Below, in pieces: positions 43,298 to 55,594 of a stretch of 64,000 nucleotides of DNA; the stretch's first letter is position 1, and each line of letters begins with the position of its first letter. The translations under genes and the position numbers were made by a program. Under the pieces are notes generated by a model. The model was not told the origin of the DNA. It worked only from the letters and a program-made list of their open reading frames with translations, and did not search any database. Source of the stretch: Bromus sterilis (taxonomy: Eukaryota; Streptophyta; Magnoliopsida; Poales; Poaceae); NCBI GenBank assembly GCA_950022295.1, contig OX465596.1, positions 122,616,501 through 122,680,500 on the forward strand. The letters are read 5' to 3'.

Positions 43298-43699
43298 GCC
43301 TGCTTCAGATGTGGCCAGCCTGGTCACTATTCTCGTGAGTGCCCCGTCAACCAAAATGCTCCACCCCATGCCAAAAGAAACCCCACTGTTCGTGCCAAGA
43401 CACCCCCGAAGGTTTCCACTTCCAAGCCATCCACCTCAGAAAATCTTGGACGGGTGAACCAAATCTCTATTGAGGAAACTGATAGTACTTCCGACGTCAT
43501 TCTTGGTACGCTCCCAGTCAATTTTGTCCCCACTTCCGTTCTTTTCGACCAAGGAGCATCTCACTCATTCATGTCGGAGAGTTATGCACTTCGGCATTAT
43601 GTATCCTTTGAAGAAATGTTCACCCCTATGATCATTCAAACTCCTGGTTCAAAATGGCAAACTAATAGAGTAAGCCATGGTAATCAAATTGCAAATTGA
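43298..43699 (+). pseudogene. T3 CCHC knuckle and protease
   Basis: Knuckle CFRCGQPGHYSREC is complete. The protease region has [17 protein letters not shown] followed by DQGASHSF, so the central D-T-G reads D-Q-G and activity is doubtful. One additional A near 43689 (GCAAATTGAG against GCAATTGAG in T2) shifts the frame and creates TGA at 43697-43699. Confidence 0.9.
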
Positions 43700-44191
43700 G
43701 GGTTTAGTATTCCTTGCTTCACTCATATCCCTCAAGTCTTCAGACATTGATGTCATCCTTGGTATGGATTGGTTATCAAGACAACATGCTTTTCTTGATT
43801 GTAAATCCAAGTCAGTTAGACTTACACATCCTTCAGGCCAGACGATAGCTTACTCCTCACCAAGAACAAGAACCCAGGTGCATTCTTTGAATGTGCTTCC
43901 CCTTCCTGACCTTGAAGATGTTCCGGTGGTTCGTGACTTCCCGGATGTCTTTCCTGAAGAGATGCCAGGCATGCCACCCGACAGATGTGTAGAGTTCATA
44001 GTGGCCCTTATACCAGGCACAGCCCCAATTTCCAGACGCCCATACAAAATGGCCCCACGTGAGTTAGCTGAGCTTAAAATCCAACTTGAAGCTTCGTTGG
44101 CAAAAGGCTTCATCCGCCCTAGCTCATCGCCATGGGGTTGCCCCGTTCTGTTCGTAATGAAGAAAGATGGAACAGAAAGGATGTGCGTAGA
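43700..44191 (+). pseudogene. pol: T3 protease end, linker and start of RT
   Basis: Frame after the one-base insertion: [26 protein letters not shown], then RT up to [11 protein letters not shown]. There it is cut by S2. The last five bases, GTAGA, are the left target duplication. RT resumes at 48073. Confidence 0.92.
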
Positions 44192-44659
44192 TGTAACAGC
44201 CCAGTTTTCACAAAAATTAAAAAGTTTGTTTTCGGTGTGAATTGTTTGATTGTCTGATTTGTTTGCGGTGTTTGCATCCCCGATTTATCGATCGGCGATT
44301 ATTTTTCCCCCTCTTATCTCGTATCGGACGGAGACCGACCTTTGCCACCCTGACACTCGACCTTTCCGACACCGAGTTTCACCCGATCACCGTCGCGAAA
44401 ACCGCACGAGACCAGCCGCAGCCAACGGAACGAAAAACCCAGTTTAATAATTAAACGGGTTATTTTTATAGCGCGCCGGAAAGTGTTTTCGGAACGGTTC
44501 CAGCGTGAGGTGAACGCCTCCGGCTCGACTCGCTGATCGCGCAGTTCGAAGTTTTACCCGAATCGGAGGTACTGCGGACCCCCGGCGGTCAGAAACGTGA
44601 GCACCGTGCGCGCGAGGTAAAAACCGGGGATGTTTTTGCAAACTGCCAGCCACCCATGC

Positions 44660-44667
44660 TATATAAA
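44660..44667 (+). promoter_or_regulatory. S2 TATA box
   Basis: TATATAAA directly before the GC-rich leader. Confidence 0.6.
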
Positions 44668-47259
44668 GACCACCACACTCCCACCCACCTAGGGTTTCCC
44701 TAGGCATGCCACCAGCCCCCAGATCTGGCCCCAAATACCCCAATTTTTGCAGCAGTTCCAGCCCAGCAGATCTGGACCGTCAGATCGCCCGATCTGACGG
44801 CCGAGATCGCCTGCAGCCAGCTCCCATCTCTGTCTCCTCTCCACGCAGCCTCTCCCATGGACGCCGCTTCCGTGCCCGTGGGCAGACTCGCCGCCGCCCG
44901 CCAGCGACCAGCAGCTGCCCGGCCAGCCCTTTCCTCCCCGTCGGCACCCTCCTCTCCTCTCCTTCCTCCCGCATCCCCTTACCTCCCTCCTCCTCTTCTG
45001 CTGCAGGTCGCCGCCTGCGTGGAGCCGAGCCGCTGCCGCCATGGCCGGCAAGGCCAAGCACCGAGCGCCAGCCCGCCCGATCTGCTCTGCCGCCGCCTGG
45101 ATCCGGCGAGCAGCCGACCGGATCCGGCCGTTCCCATCCGCCCCTGCCTCCCAGGCCGCCTCCCTTCGGTGCCTCCTCGCCGGCCGGCGAAGGCCGCCGC
45201 CGCCACGCGCTCGGTGGAGCCCGCGCGGTTCCAGCCGGCCAGCCAACGGCCAGGTGGGCCACGCCCCCCTCCATCGGCCCAGCAGCGGGCGCCCCAGCCC
45301 AGCGCCTCCTCTGCCTCCAGTGGGCCGAGCCCACTAGGGTGAGGCCCGAACAACCTTTTTTTTCTCTCAGTGTGTTTTTTTTCTTTATTGTTTTTTTTGC
45401 TAAGTGTTAGAATATTGTGCTGCTGATTCGATTTCGCGTTGACGATAGCAAGCGATCTGTAGCCCGGATGACTTCGCGCCCAAAAGACGAATTGTTTAGA
45501 ATTGCGTGTACTTTAATTCATCTTTTGTGAGCTTTTTGTTTTGAGCTCATCTTGATTGTGTAATTGTGTGCTGAACAGGGCATCAGGCCGTTAAACTGCT
45601 ATTTTTCCTGCTTAGTGCTGCTAATATTATTTTGTTGCAACTTTGCATGATGATTGTAACAAATCCATGAGGCTTATTGCATTGATTCCTTTTGCGTTGC
45701 GTTAAGCAATGTTTCTACTTCAGTTTCATGCATTCACATGCCATAATTGCTTGCTGCATCATGTTTATATCTTGCTCCAAAGTAGCTATCTTGATGTTAT
45801 TGTGTTGTTGTTGCTAAAACTGTTATTTTGTTGCAACTTCGGATGACGATTGCTTCGCAACCATTATCGGAATTGAGTGATTCCAGTTGCATATTGTTAA
45901 GCATAATGTCTACTTTCATCCCATGTATTGTTATGTCATGTTGCTGCAATTTTGCATATAGATTTACCCCTGTTTATACAGCATGTGTGCATAACTTGTC
46001 TTGCTTATATCTTTTTAACCGTAACTCCGTTTGGAGTGTGCCTTATATGTAACTTGATTAGTTTTTCGTGTTCTTTGTGTTTATGCTATTGTTTTCTGTT
46101 GTTAACCAACCTAAAATATGGTTTAGGGCAGAACAGTACCAAATCCTTTGATCATCGTGCAACACTTAGTGTTATGCCATGTATAGGATTGTGCCTCACT
46201 TAAATTGACTAGCATAGATAGTTTACTTTGTGCTTCACCTCTTGACCTGTTTGTGTGCTATGCCATGCTTGCTCGTGTTTTCCTCGTAGTAATAGATGCT
46301 TGCTTGTTGATTGCTTTCCAGTGTTTATCGTCTCGTGTGCCCCCGCGGGTACCTCTCGGAGACGATGCGAGCGTGCGATCGACTACACCTTCGGAACCCG
46401 ACTTATCAACAGGCATGGACTTGCATTACTTATGATCCATTCTATTTCAACCAGCGGTTTGCATGCTAGTATAGGTTAGGTTCGATGTTTGATCCTACCA
46501 CATGTTTACAGCCTCTTTCAAACCGATACAGCCATGTCCCCTCCCAGCAAACCTTGTACTGCTATGTTACTATTGCTCGTTGCTCAGCCCCTGCTTAGTA
46601 TGCATGCTTAGGATGCTACGATGTTACCCTGTTACTCTTTGGGTTGGGATATCACCTGATTATTATATTATTGTTGATGATATGATTATTATAAATGTTG
46701 ACTATATTCGACGAAGGATGGAAGGTCTAGGCTATCCTGCCCCGACGCTTTGTTCCATTCGATTCACCTAGGATCCGAGTTCCGGGTATTGGTTTTAAGA
46801 CTGAGCGTGCCTAACCGCGTGTGGGATTTTATGGGGTCCCCTTTTCTTACCTATCTAGCTTCAAACATTTCTAGAGGTGGCCCAAGCTGATTTACCATTT
46901 GAAAACATGCATATATATCTTGTCGGGTCACTCCTAGCAGATATCTTTTAAAACAACTTGGGCCAGTGGAGACATGGTTTCTCTGTTGGTCCACCCGATC
47001 AGCTAGGACCCGGTTTTCCCATGTGTGATTAACCGGCTATCTGACCTGCGTCATACGGAAGAGTCCGATCCGAGAGCGTGGCCAGCTTTTGGATTGGCTG
47101 TCGACTCCCCGGGGGCCACCCGGATTTGTTCGTTGTTAGTTAGAGGGACCTGTCGTTTCGGATCTCTTGGAACTAAGTCATAAAATGGTTGCCTGTGATG
47201 GGTAGCAACTGAGAGTGATGGACGTGCGTGCGGAGCCTTGTAATGGGCAGTTGGTACAC

Positions 47260-47299
47260 CCCTGCAGGGTTAAATCTTTTCGAGAAGCCGTGTCCACGG
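47260..47299 (+). promoter_or_regulatory. Triple-palindrome module, S2
   Basis: CCCTGCAGGG, CTTTTCGAGAAG and CCGTGTCCACGG. In the middle unit positions 3 and 10 changed together (A-T to T-A) and another pair became T-G, which still pairs in RNA. Confidence 0.65.
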
Positions 47300-47703
47300 T
47301 TATGGACGACTTGAGACCTACGTCCTGTTCATAGACAACAACAACTGAGATAATCTTAATATAACTTGATCAACGTGTGTGTGCCTTGACTGCTTCTTCT
47401 TCGTCGGGATGCAAAGAGGAGGACAAGGATAGGATAGGTGTTATGTTTGCGTAGTAGGTGGATAGCAAGACTTGTTGGACGCGATTCCTCATCGAATGCT
47501 TGGCTTCTTATCTTACTCTCTAGATCGTTAGCCACTTCATAAATGCTAGTGCGGCAGCAACCTCACCACTTACCCCTTCCTTACCGTAAACTACTAGTTG
47601 TCCTAGAATGACGAGTGATGAAGTCCTTGCTGGGTCAGATGACCACTACAGTTGGATGCTGAGTACCTCTGTACTCATGATACTACCCCCAAACTCTTTT
47701 CAG

Positions 47704-47765
47704 GGTTCTTGATCGACAACAGGTTCGGTGATCGACGTTTCACGTGGAGACTCGACGACGACTAG
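47704..47765 (+). CDS. Candidate last exon of the LTR ORF, S2
   Basis: Follows CTCTTTTCAG. In phase 1 it encodes 19 residues ending RLDDD and TAG, an acidic end like ELDD in T1 and VDQE in T4, although the rest does not align. The alternative Ser/Thr frame of other copies is closed here. The upstream block (about 46322-46413) is too diverged to place. Confidence 0.25.
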
Positions 47766-48072
47766 TTAGGCGGATCCCGGCGGAGGGCCTGGACCCGTGT
47801 GGTTATGGGATCGATGCTTTTCTCTTTGCCAGTAGGCATTTGCTTGTAGTCTGTACTCAGACATGTATCTTCCGCTGTTGTATTATATTTAAGGCAGTTG
47901 TATGCCGATTGTATGAGATGTTGTATCCTTGTATCTGTAATGTTGTGATATCATGTTGGAAATCCGGGGCATATGGCTTTGTCATATGTCGCGGTGGGAC
48001 CGATATGTGCTTCGTCCTCGGATCTGGGTGGAAACACCTGGATCTGGAACAGTACCCATATCGGGCCTTACA

Positions 48073-48498
48073 GTAGACTATCGCCCGCTAAATCTAGCGA
48101 CGATAAAGAACAAGTACCCATTGCCCAGGATCAATGATCTTTATGATCAACTTGCAGGATCCTCTGTCTTCTCCAAGATGGATTTGAGATTAGGTTATCA
48201 TCAAATCAAAATCCGAAATGAGGACATTCCAAAAACGGCTTTCACTACTCGTTATGGTCTTTACGAGTACACCGTCATGTCCTTCGGTCTAACCAATGCC
48301 CCCGCCACTTTCTCACGCATGATGAATTCGATCTTCATGGAGTATTTGGACCAGTTCGTCGTGGTTTACCTCGATGACATCCTTATATACTCGAAGAACG
48401 AAGGAGAACATGCCAAACACCTAAGGCTGGTATTGATGAAACTTAGAGAGCATAGCCTGTATGCTAAATTCTCCAAGTGTGAATTTTGGCTACCATAA
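48073..48498 (+). pseudogene. pol: T3 pol: RT core after S2
   Basis: Resumes with the duplicated GTAGA and continues [29 protein letters not shown] and YLDD at 48367-48378. TAA at 48496-48498 replaces GAA (WLPE in T1). Confidence 0.93.
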
Positions 48499-48791
48499 GT
48501 GACCTACTTAGGCCACGTGATTTCTGCAAAAGGCATTGTTGTGAATCCCGAGAGAGTTCAGGCCGTCCTTGAATGGACTCCACCTGAATCGGTTAAGCAA
48601 GTTAGGAGTTTTCTTGGCCTAGCCAGCTATTGCCGTCGCTTCGTCGAGAACTTTTCTAAAGTTGAAAAGCCTCTAACTGAACTCCTCAAGAAAGATAAGA
48701 AATTCTTATGGACTTCCAAGTGCGAGGAAAGCTTTCAAGAGCTAAAAAGAAGATTCACTTCTGCACCCATACTTGCACCTCCAGACACCAA
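48499..48791 (+). pseudogene. pol: T3 pol: RT C-terminal part
   Basis: [26 protein letters not shown] and the link to RNase H. One A is missing in CACCAAAAGGATTTT near 48791 (T1 has one more), which shifts the frame. Confidence 0.92.
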
Positions 48792-50729
48792 AAGGATTTT
48801 GAGATCTATTGTGACGCATCACGGCAAGGGTTAGGATGCATACTTCTGCAAGATCGACATGTGGTAGCTTATGCTTCACGCCAGTTGCGGCCACATGAAG
48901 AAAACTATCCTACCCATGACCTTGAACTCGCTGTCGTAGTTCATGCCCTAACAACTTGGCGACATTACCTCCTTGGTAATCGTTGTGAGATTTATTCCGA
49001 CCACCAAAGCCTCAAATATATTTTCACCCAGCCAGATCTTAATCTCAGGCAAAGACGCTGGATTGAGTTGATAAAAGATTACGACGTAGGAATTTCTTAC
49101 ACCCTAGGCAAAGCCAATGTCATGGCTGATGCACTAAGTCGTAAGTCGTATTGTAACAACCTCATGTTACAACAGTATCAACCACTTCTTCATGAGGAAT
49201 TTCGAAAGCTCAATCTCGAGATTGTTCCTCGTGGATCTCTTTTCAACTTGGTGGCGAAACCAACCCTTGAGGATCAAATCGTAGTTTCCCAAAGGCGTGC
49301 ACGAGGTGTTCGCCAGATCAAGGAGAACATTGCTAGCGGAGTTGCTAAATGTTTCTCCACTAATAGCAAAGGAACTGTATTCTTTGGAAATCGTTTGGTA
49401 GTACCTAAGAATAGAGAACTAAGGCAACTCATCCTCAAAGAAGCCCATGACACACCCCTCTCATTTCATCCCGGTAGCACAAACATGTACCGAGATCTAC
49501 GCCAGAGATTTTTGTGGACTAGGATGAAGAGAGACATTGCTCAATTTGTTGCCGAATGTGATGTTTGTCGTCGCATTAAGGCAGAACATCAAAGGCCTGC
49601 TGGCATACTTCAACCTTTGCCTATTCCAGAGTGGAAATGGGACAAAGTCGGTATGGACTTCATCACCGGCTTTCCAAAAACCCAGAAAGGAAACGATGCC
49701 ATCTTCGTTGTCATAGATAGGCTTTCCAAAGTTGCACACTTCCTTCCAGTTCGCGAGTCTATAACTGCTAGCCAGTTGGCGGAATTGTACGTCTCTAGAA
49801 TTGTGTCTCTTCATGGTGTTCCTTTGGAAATCAATTCTGATCGTGGTAGCCTTTTCACCTCTAGATTTTGGGGAAGCTTCCAACATGCTATGGGAACTCA
49901 TCTCTCCTTTAGTACAGCTTTCCACCCTCAATCTAGTGGTCAAGTCGAAAGGGTTAACCAAATTCTGGAAGACATGCTCAGAGCTTGTGTTATCTCATTC
50001 GGAAAGAATTGGGAGAAGCCTCTTCCATTCGCCGAATTTGCTTATAACAATAGTTTTCAATCTAGTCTGAACATGGCTCCTTTTGAACTCCTATATGGAC
50101 GACGATGTCGAACACCCTTAAACTGGTCAGAAACCGGTGAAAGACAATTCTTTGGACCGGACATGATCAAGGAAGCAGAAGAGAAAGTTCGCATTGTTCG
50201 TGATCAATTGAAAGCCGCACAGTCTCGTCAAAAAAGCTACTATGATCGTCATCATAGGAAAGAAAGCTACAATCTGGATGAGAAGGCTTATCTTCGGGTT
50301 ACTCCTCTGAAGGGAACCCAACGTTTCGGTATCAAAGGCAAGTTGGCCCCACGTTACATCGGACCTTTCCGCATTCTTGCTAAACGTGGAGAAGTTGCCT
50401 ACCAACTTGAACTACCCCCGCACCTTTCCCGAGTACATGATGTATTCCATGTGTCACAACTCAGGCGTTGCTTCAAGGACCCCATCTGCGAAGTCGACCA
50501 TGAAACGCTTGATCTACAAGATGACCTTTCTTATCGAGAATACCCTGTTCGTATTCTTGATTCAGAAGAGCGTGTCACTCGCCGAAAGAAGATCAAGTTT
50601 CTGAAAGTTCAGTGGTTTCATCACTCAGAGAAAGAAGCCACGTGGGAAAGAGAAGATCGTCTCAGTGCCGAGTACCCCTCCTTCCTCCCGCAGACTTCTG
50701 AATCTCGGGACGAGATTTTTTTTGAGTAG
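48792..50729 (+). pseudogene. pol: T3 pol: RNase H, integrase, chromodomain-like tail
   Basis: An open run of about 645 codons: RNase H ([23 protein letters not shown]), the integrase zinc finger with CDVC, catalytic blocks [16 protein letters not shown] and GQVERVNQ, then [18 protein letters not shown] and EATWERE. It ends eight bases before the 3' LTR, unlike T1 and T2 where the frame runs into the LTR. Confidence 0.93.
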
Positions 50730-50736
50730 GGGCGAG
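50724..50736 (+). other. T3 polypurine tract
   Basis: GAGTAGGGGCGAG, one base from the 3' LTR. Confidence 0.7.
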
Positions 50737-52604
50737 TTGTCACAACCCCAAGTTAGGTATGTGCCAGGATCAAGTGCTCCTTTGCATCATGCAAAAAATT
50801 CAAAAGAAAATTCAAAAATGGGGAAAAGAAAAGCCCTGAGAAATTAAATCAAATGGCCAGATAAAAATATTTTTCCAAAAATCATTTGAGTATTTGGAAA
50901 ATTCCTATAAATGATGCTGATCATTTTAAAAGTGGTTTGGGTTCTTTGCCATGCCCATGGAATATTCAAAATTTCAAAATGTGCTTTGGAAATTAAATAA
51001 ATACCCTATTTGAATGAAAATTCAAATTATTTGAATTTTAAAAATGCCCAAACTTAATAAGTGGCTAGCTATATGCATCTCAAGTCCACATAAAAATTTG
51101 GAGCATTTATAAAAATACTTTGCTACTTTTTTGCAAGGTAAAACAAATTGCAGAAAAGAAAAACAGAAGAGAAAATAAAAAAAGAAAGTGAGCCCACCTA
51201 CCTGGGCCTCGGGCCCAACTCACCTGTACCGCAGCCCAAACCCGCCGGCGCTCTTGTCGCCACCGAGGAGCGTCTAGGCCTCCCCGAGCCCTGTCGCTTC
51301 GCCACGGAGACGCCCAGACCACCCCGCACCGTTCCCCCTAGCTCCTGGATGCTCTCCCCCTCTTCCTGTCGCGAATCTCGCGCAGCCCGAGATCTGCCGG
51401 AGCACGCCGCCGCGCCCAACCACGGCCAACGTCGACGAGACGACGCGTCGACCTGTCCAGAAGGAAGCCCGCCGTCCTCCTCGTCTTCCCGTGCTCTCGG
51501 TTGAGAAAAGGAGCCCCCGGAGCCGCCGCCCTAGTCTTCGTCTTCGCCGCCGGTTGCAGAGGACTCCGGCGAGGAATTCCTTCGCCACCGCAGCCTTCCC
51601 TCCCTCATCGTCATCTCTGCTAGCAACGAGGTGAGCCCCTCTTTCTTTTTCCCTAAACCGTGGTCTTTCTCGTGGCCCCATTGTTGTTTTCTCCTGAGAC
51701 CGAGCCCGTCCACCGCCGAGGAGGTTGCCGCCGTCACGTGCGAGCTCGCAGGTGACGCCCGTGTGGCTCTGGTGATGCGGGTGTGCATGAGGCACACCCC
51801 TGTGGTGTTCCCGTGCCCAGCAGAGGCCGAAACACCAACTCCGGCGGGACTCCGCCGTGCCCAGTGGCACCGGCGGCTAGCGGCCGGCCGGGTTGGTTTA
51901 GATTAGGAGCTAATCAGCCCTTAATCCCACCCGCAGCCGCTGACAGGTGGGACCCAGCCTGTAATAACCCCCAGTTTAACTTAATCCACTGGATTAATTA
52001 ACCAGAGGCACTGACAGCCTGGTCCCACACGTCAGCTACCCCCTGACGTTACCCTGACGTCAGGCTGGCGTAGTAAATCAGTTGAATGGTTTTTTATTCC
52101 AGAAATTACAGAAAATGGCCAAAACTTCAATAAATCAAAGAAAATTCATATTAACTCCAAATTGGACAAATAATATGTCTAAAATTATCGGAAAAATACA
52201 AGGATTATGAATATGCAATTTGTTTTCATGTTTGACCATTTTAAATGGGAGAACAGTAGCAAACATGCATATGGATCCTTTTCAAATTCAAATGTGGAGT
52301 GATTTTGCAAATGATTTTGCAACACCCTTAATTCCAATGGATTCATCCACACATTAGAGACCTTACTTCAACTATACCACATCACTTCATGACCAACATT
52401 TTCAAATGAACTTTCATGCATTCAAATGCATTTGAAATTCATCGATTAATCAAATGGAGTTTGAATTTGCATTTCAAATGCAATATACTCCTTTTAAATG
52501 GAATGCTCAACACATCAGTACCTTGAACATCACCATTACAATCTTATTCATGTGATTGTGCATTGTACATTATGTTGATCCTATGATTGTCATGTTGCTG
52601 ATAG

Positions 52605-53865
52605 AAGTGGAGCCGGAATCCGAGATCACCCCCTTCGTTGAAGACCTCGTGACTGAACCTCGTCAGCAAGGCAAGCAAACCCCCATTGATCATGTCGATA
52701 AAATCCCACTTCCTTCTCATGTCTCGCTTATGCATTTTTTAGGATGATCACCATGATAACGTTTCTATCGCATAGTTGAACCCATATCCTTTGCATGACC
52801 TATCATCTTGTCACAGTAGTAAGCAAACCACAATCCTAGAAGATGTAGGAGTTGGTTGATATCATGTGACCCCTGCAACTGTTACTGCTTATTGCATGCT
52901 TAGTGGTACAATGAGGTTTCTTATGATGTGAGTCGGGATGATGATAAACATGGTGTTGACGAAAGTGAAATGTGTTGGTGAATCTACCCTAATACAAGGT
53001 GAACGATGAGAGGCTGTGTAGGAGTACATAGTGGGTTGTCTGGTTGAACACTGCCTTAAGTCCGAGTTCTTGTGTGGTGATCCAAGAAGAAGAGTACAAC
53101 CACACATTGGGCTCACTGACCCCTCTCGACCTAGTACCTCACCCCGTTCGAAACCCAGAAGTCGCAGTAGTTCGGAGTTCTGGTAGGGCTGTGGCACGGT
53201 CTGCGAAGTGGATGAACGGCTTTTCAAGACCGGCTTGGGACCCTGCACACATCGTTTGAGGCTGTACTGGAACCTCGGCCGGACTTCCATACGGATCCCC
53301 CTCAGATAGGCGACTCTCTGGACTAGAACGGAGTTGTGGGCGAAGTGTCGTGGCAACATCCTCGCCGGTACCCTCTTGAAGGGTCCCACTCCCAGGCGGT
53401 AACTGATGAGTGTGTGTGTGTAGCGGTACACCCCTGCAGGGTTAACAAAACTATTCGAATAGCCGCGTCCGCGGTTAAGGACTGCTTGGAGAGTTGTGCT
53501 TGATTATTAGACAATTTGAACTGGATACTTCTAAAATACACCAAGATAAGCGTGAGTGCTATGGTGTGCTTCTCGTGGGGAAGTCGAGGAAGTAACCATA
53601 GTAGTGTAATTGGTTGAAGAGATGTAGTGGACTCGCGTACGCTTCTTACCTCAAGTCTGGTACTCTTAGTTCAGGATTAGCCAATTCAAAGCTGGCACTT
53701 CTGCAAGTGAAACCCCACCTCCCTTTACCTTGATACATGTGCATGAGTAGTATAGTTCCTACGTAAGTCTTGCTGAGTACGACTTTGTAATCACGTTTTC
53801 TTATTCTATGTTTTAGATGAACCACCGACCCCGATGGTGGCTTCTACCCGAAGCTCGAAGATTGA
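52605..53865 (+). pseudogene. Candidate spliced ORF inside T3 3' LTR
   Basis: Block 52605-52670 has 21 open codons (PFVEDLVTEPRQQ) before GCAAGC. Block 53817-53865 has the same one-base loss as the 5' copy. Confidence 0.3.
53432..53474 (+). promoter_or_regulatory. Triple-palindrome module, T3 3' LTR
   Basis: All three units are perfect: CCCTGCAGGG, CTATTCGAATAG, CCGCGTCCGCGG. Confidence 0.65.
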
Positions 53866-55087
53866 AGACCCAGACCAAGACCAAGCTAGCGTAGTCCCAG
53901 TCAGACGACTGGTTCCCTCGTGGAGGGCTTGTTTTTAGATAAGGCTTCTCTAAGCCATTTGTTAAACTTGTCTGTACTCAGACCTACTTGCTTCCGCTTG
54001 TTTGTTGTAATGTTGGATCACATGCTTGTGATCTCTGTGTGCACTCTGTAAGAGTTATTAATAAAGATGTATACTTTGTAGAGAATTGCAATGATACCTG
54101 CTGTTCATACAAGGCATGTGTGCTGCGTGTATGTTTATAACATGCATATCTTAGTATGGGTTTTCGAGACCTTAGTTGTGATCTGGCTGTCAGTCTTTTA
54201 TACACCAAGTGGCCCTTAGATGTGCGCAGCTTGGGGCATCGCGATGCGATTGTTCGAGACTCTGTCTCGTGCACACTTTGATGTATGATCGAGCCCGCCC
54301 TAGACCCCGACTAAGTGATCGGGCTGGAGTAAGTCTATGTAAGGGTTATAATACAATCGATAGTATGGTTGAGGCGACTTGTCTATGAGTATGGGAGTTC
54401 ATCACCCATATCATTTAGACTTGTGTGCGGACGATGAGGACCCATTTCAGTTGATCATCCGGCCTGGATGGGATGCCCCTCACGTTCGATGCTTTCCGAG
54501 AACGTTCTGTGCTTGGCCTTGTCTGCTTAGACAAGTGGGTCTCCATATGATTCCGTTGTAGCGAGGCTTGCATACGCTAACCCCGGGTCCCGACATTTGA
54601 GATAGGTCCTCATCGTCCGCTCACAAGTCCAGATGCTTATGGTTGGTGAATCCCATACTCATAGACAAGTCGCCTCAACCATGTTATCGATTGAATCCTA
54701 ACTCTTACATAGACTTACTCCAGCCCAATCACTTAGTCGGGGTCTAGGGCGGGCTCGATCATACAACAAAGTGTGCATGTGACAGAGTCACGAACAATCG
54801 CATCGCGATGCCCCAAGCTGCGCACATCTAAGGGCCACTTGGTGTATAAAAGACCGCCAGCCAGATCACAACTAAGGTCTCAAAAACCCGTACTAAGACA
54901 TGCATGTTATAAACATACACGAAGCACACATGCCTAGTATGAACAACAGGTATCATCACATAACTCTACAAAGTACTTCTTTATTTACTTACACATAGAG
55001 TATACAAAGATCACATGTCTGTGATCAACATTACATCATACAACGGAAGCAAATTAGGTCTGAGTACAGACAAGTTTAACAAATGGC

Positions 55088-55209
55088 TTAGAGAAGCCTT
55101 GTAAACATACATGCCCTTCCACGAGGGACTAGACTGCTGTCTGGTACTATACTACCAAGGTCAACGTCGAGCTTCAGATCGGTGACTCCATCGGGGTCCG
55201 GTTTCTCAT
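55088..55209 (-). CDS. Candidate last exon of the LTR ORF, S1
   Basis: On the minus strand it follows CTATGTTTCAG and in phase 1 encodes DEKPDPDGV and LKLDVDLGS, reading on to TAA at 55090-55088. The Ser/Thr alternative frame has an early TGA here, which favours the acidic frame. Confidence 0.28.
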
Positions 55210-55551
55210 CTGAAACATAGAATAAGCAAATGTGAGTACAAAGTCGTACTCAGCAAGACTTACATCAGAACTACACTACTCATGCTCAAGTATCAATGTA
55301 AAGGGAGGTGGGGTTTCATCATGCAGAAGTGCCAGCTTTGACTTGGCTAGTCCTGAACTACGATTACCAGACTTGAGGTAAGAAGCGTACACGAGTCCAC
55401 TATCCAAGTCTCCAACCAATACACCACTATGGTTACTTCCTCGACTTCCCCACAAGGAAGCACACCATAGCACTCACGCTTATCTAGCGAGTTTTATAAG
55501 TATCCATTAAAGTTGTCTAATAATCAGGTACAGGTTCCAAGTAGTCCATGA

Positions 55552-55594
55552 CCGCGGACGCGGCTATTCGAATAGTTTTGTTAACCTTGCAAGG
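55552..55594 (-). promoter_or_regulatory. Triple-palindrome module, S1
   Basis: CCTTGCAAGG replaces CCCTGCAGGG through a paired double change. CTATTCGAATAG and CCGCGTCCGCGG (minus strand) are unchanged. Confidence 0.65.

Larger units (their letters stand above)
44192..48072 (+). repeat. S2: solo LTR inside T3 reverse transcriptase
   Basis: 3,881 bp from TGTAACAGCCC to GGGCCTTACA, with perfect GTAGA duplications at 44187-44191 and 48073-48077 and no internal element sequence. The terminal bases TGTAA and TTACA are inverted. It has TATATAAA at 44660, a GC-rich leader of about 44700-45340 with donor-like GTGAGG at 45339, the palindrome module (47260) and a last exon-like block (47704). It was probably left by recombination between the two LTRs of a full element. 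Confidence 0.93.
38022..54595 (+). mobile_element. T3: chromovirus of a sister family, split by solo LTR S2
   Basis: LTRs 38022-41941 and 50738-54595 start TGTCACAACCCC and end CCGACA. The interior has a primer-binding site, gag, protease, RT, RNase H, integrase and chromodomain-like tail. Pol is very close to T1 and T2, while the promoter and leader halves of the LTR are clearly diverged. The distance from PBS to gag is only about 450 bases, without ORF0. It sits in S1 with a TCTGA/TTTGA duplication. Confidence 0.94.
50738..54595 (+). repeat. T3 3' LTR
   Basis: 3,858 bp, very close to 38022-41941. The donor after the GC-rich leader is a good AG/GTGAGC at 51631. AATAAA is at 54060. The U5 hairpin is at 54518-54535. 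Confidence 0.95.

Noticed and set aside
44706..45410. Long proline/arginine-rich open frames (up to about 234 codons) in the GC-rich part of S2
   Set aside because: Several overlapping frames on both strands are open at once, as expected from high GC and few stop codons. None has a recognisable domain or is kept in other families.
49497..49961. Antisense frame over T3 integrase, with counterparts in T1 and T2
   Set aside because: It recurs because integrase itself is conserved; it mirrors codon usage of the sense gene.
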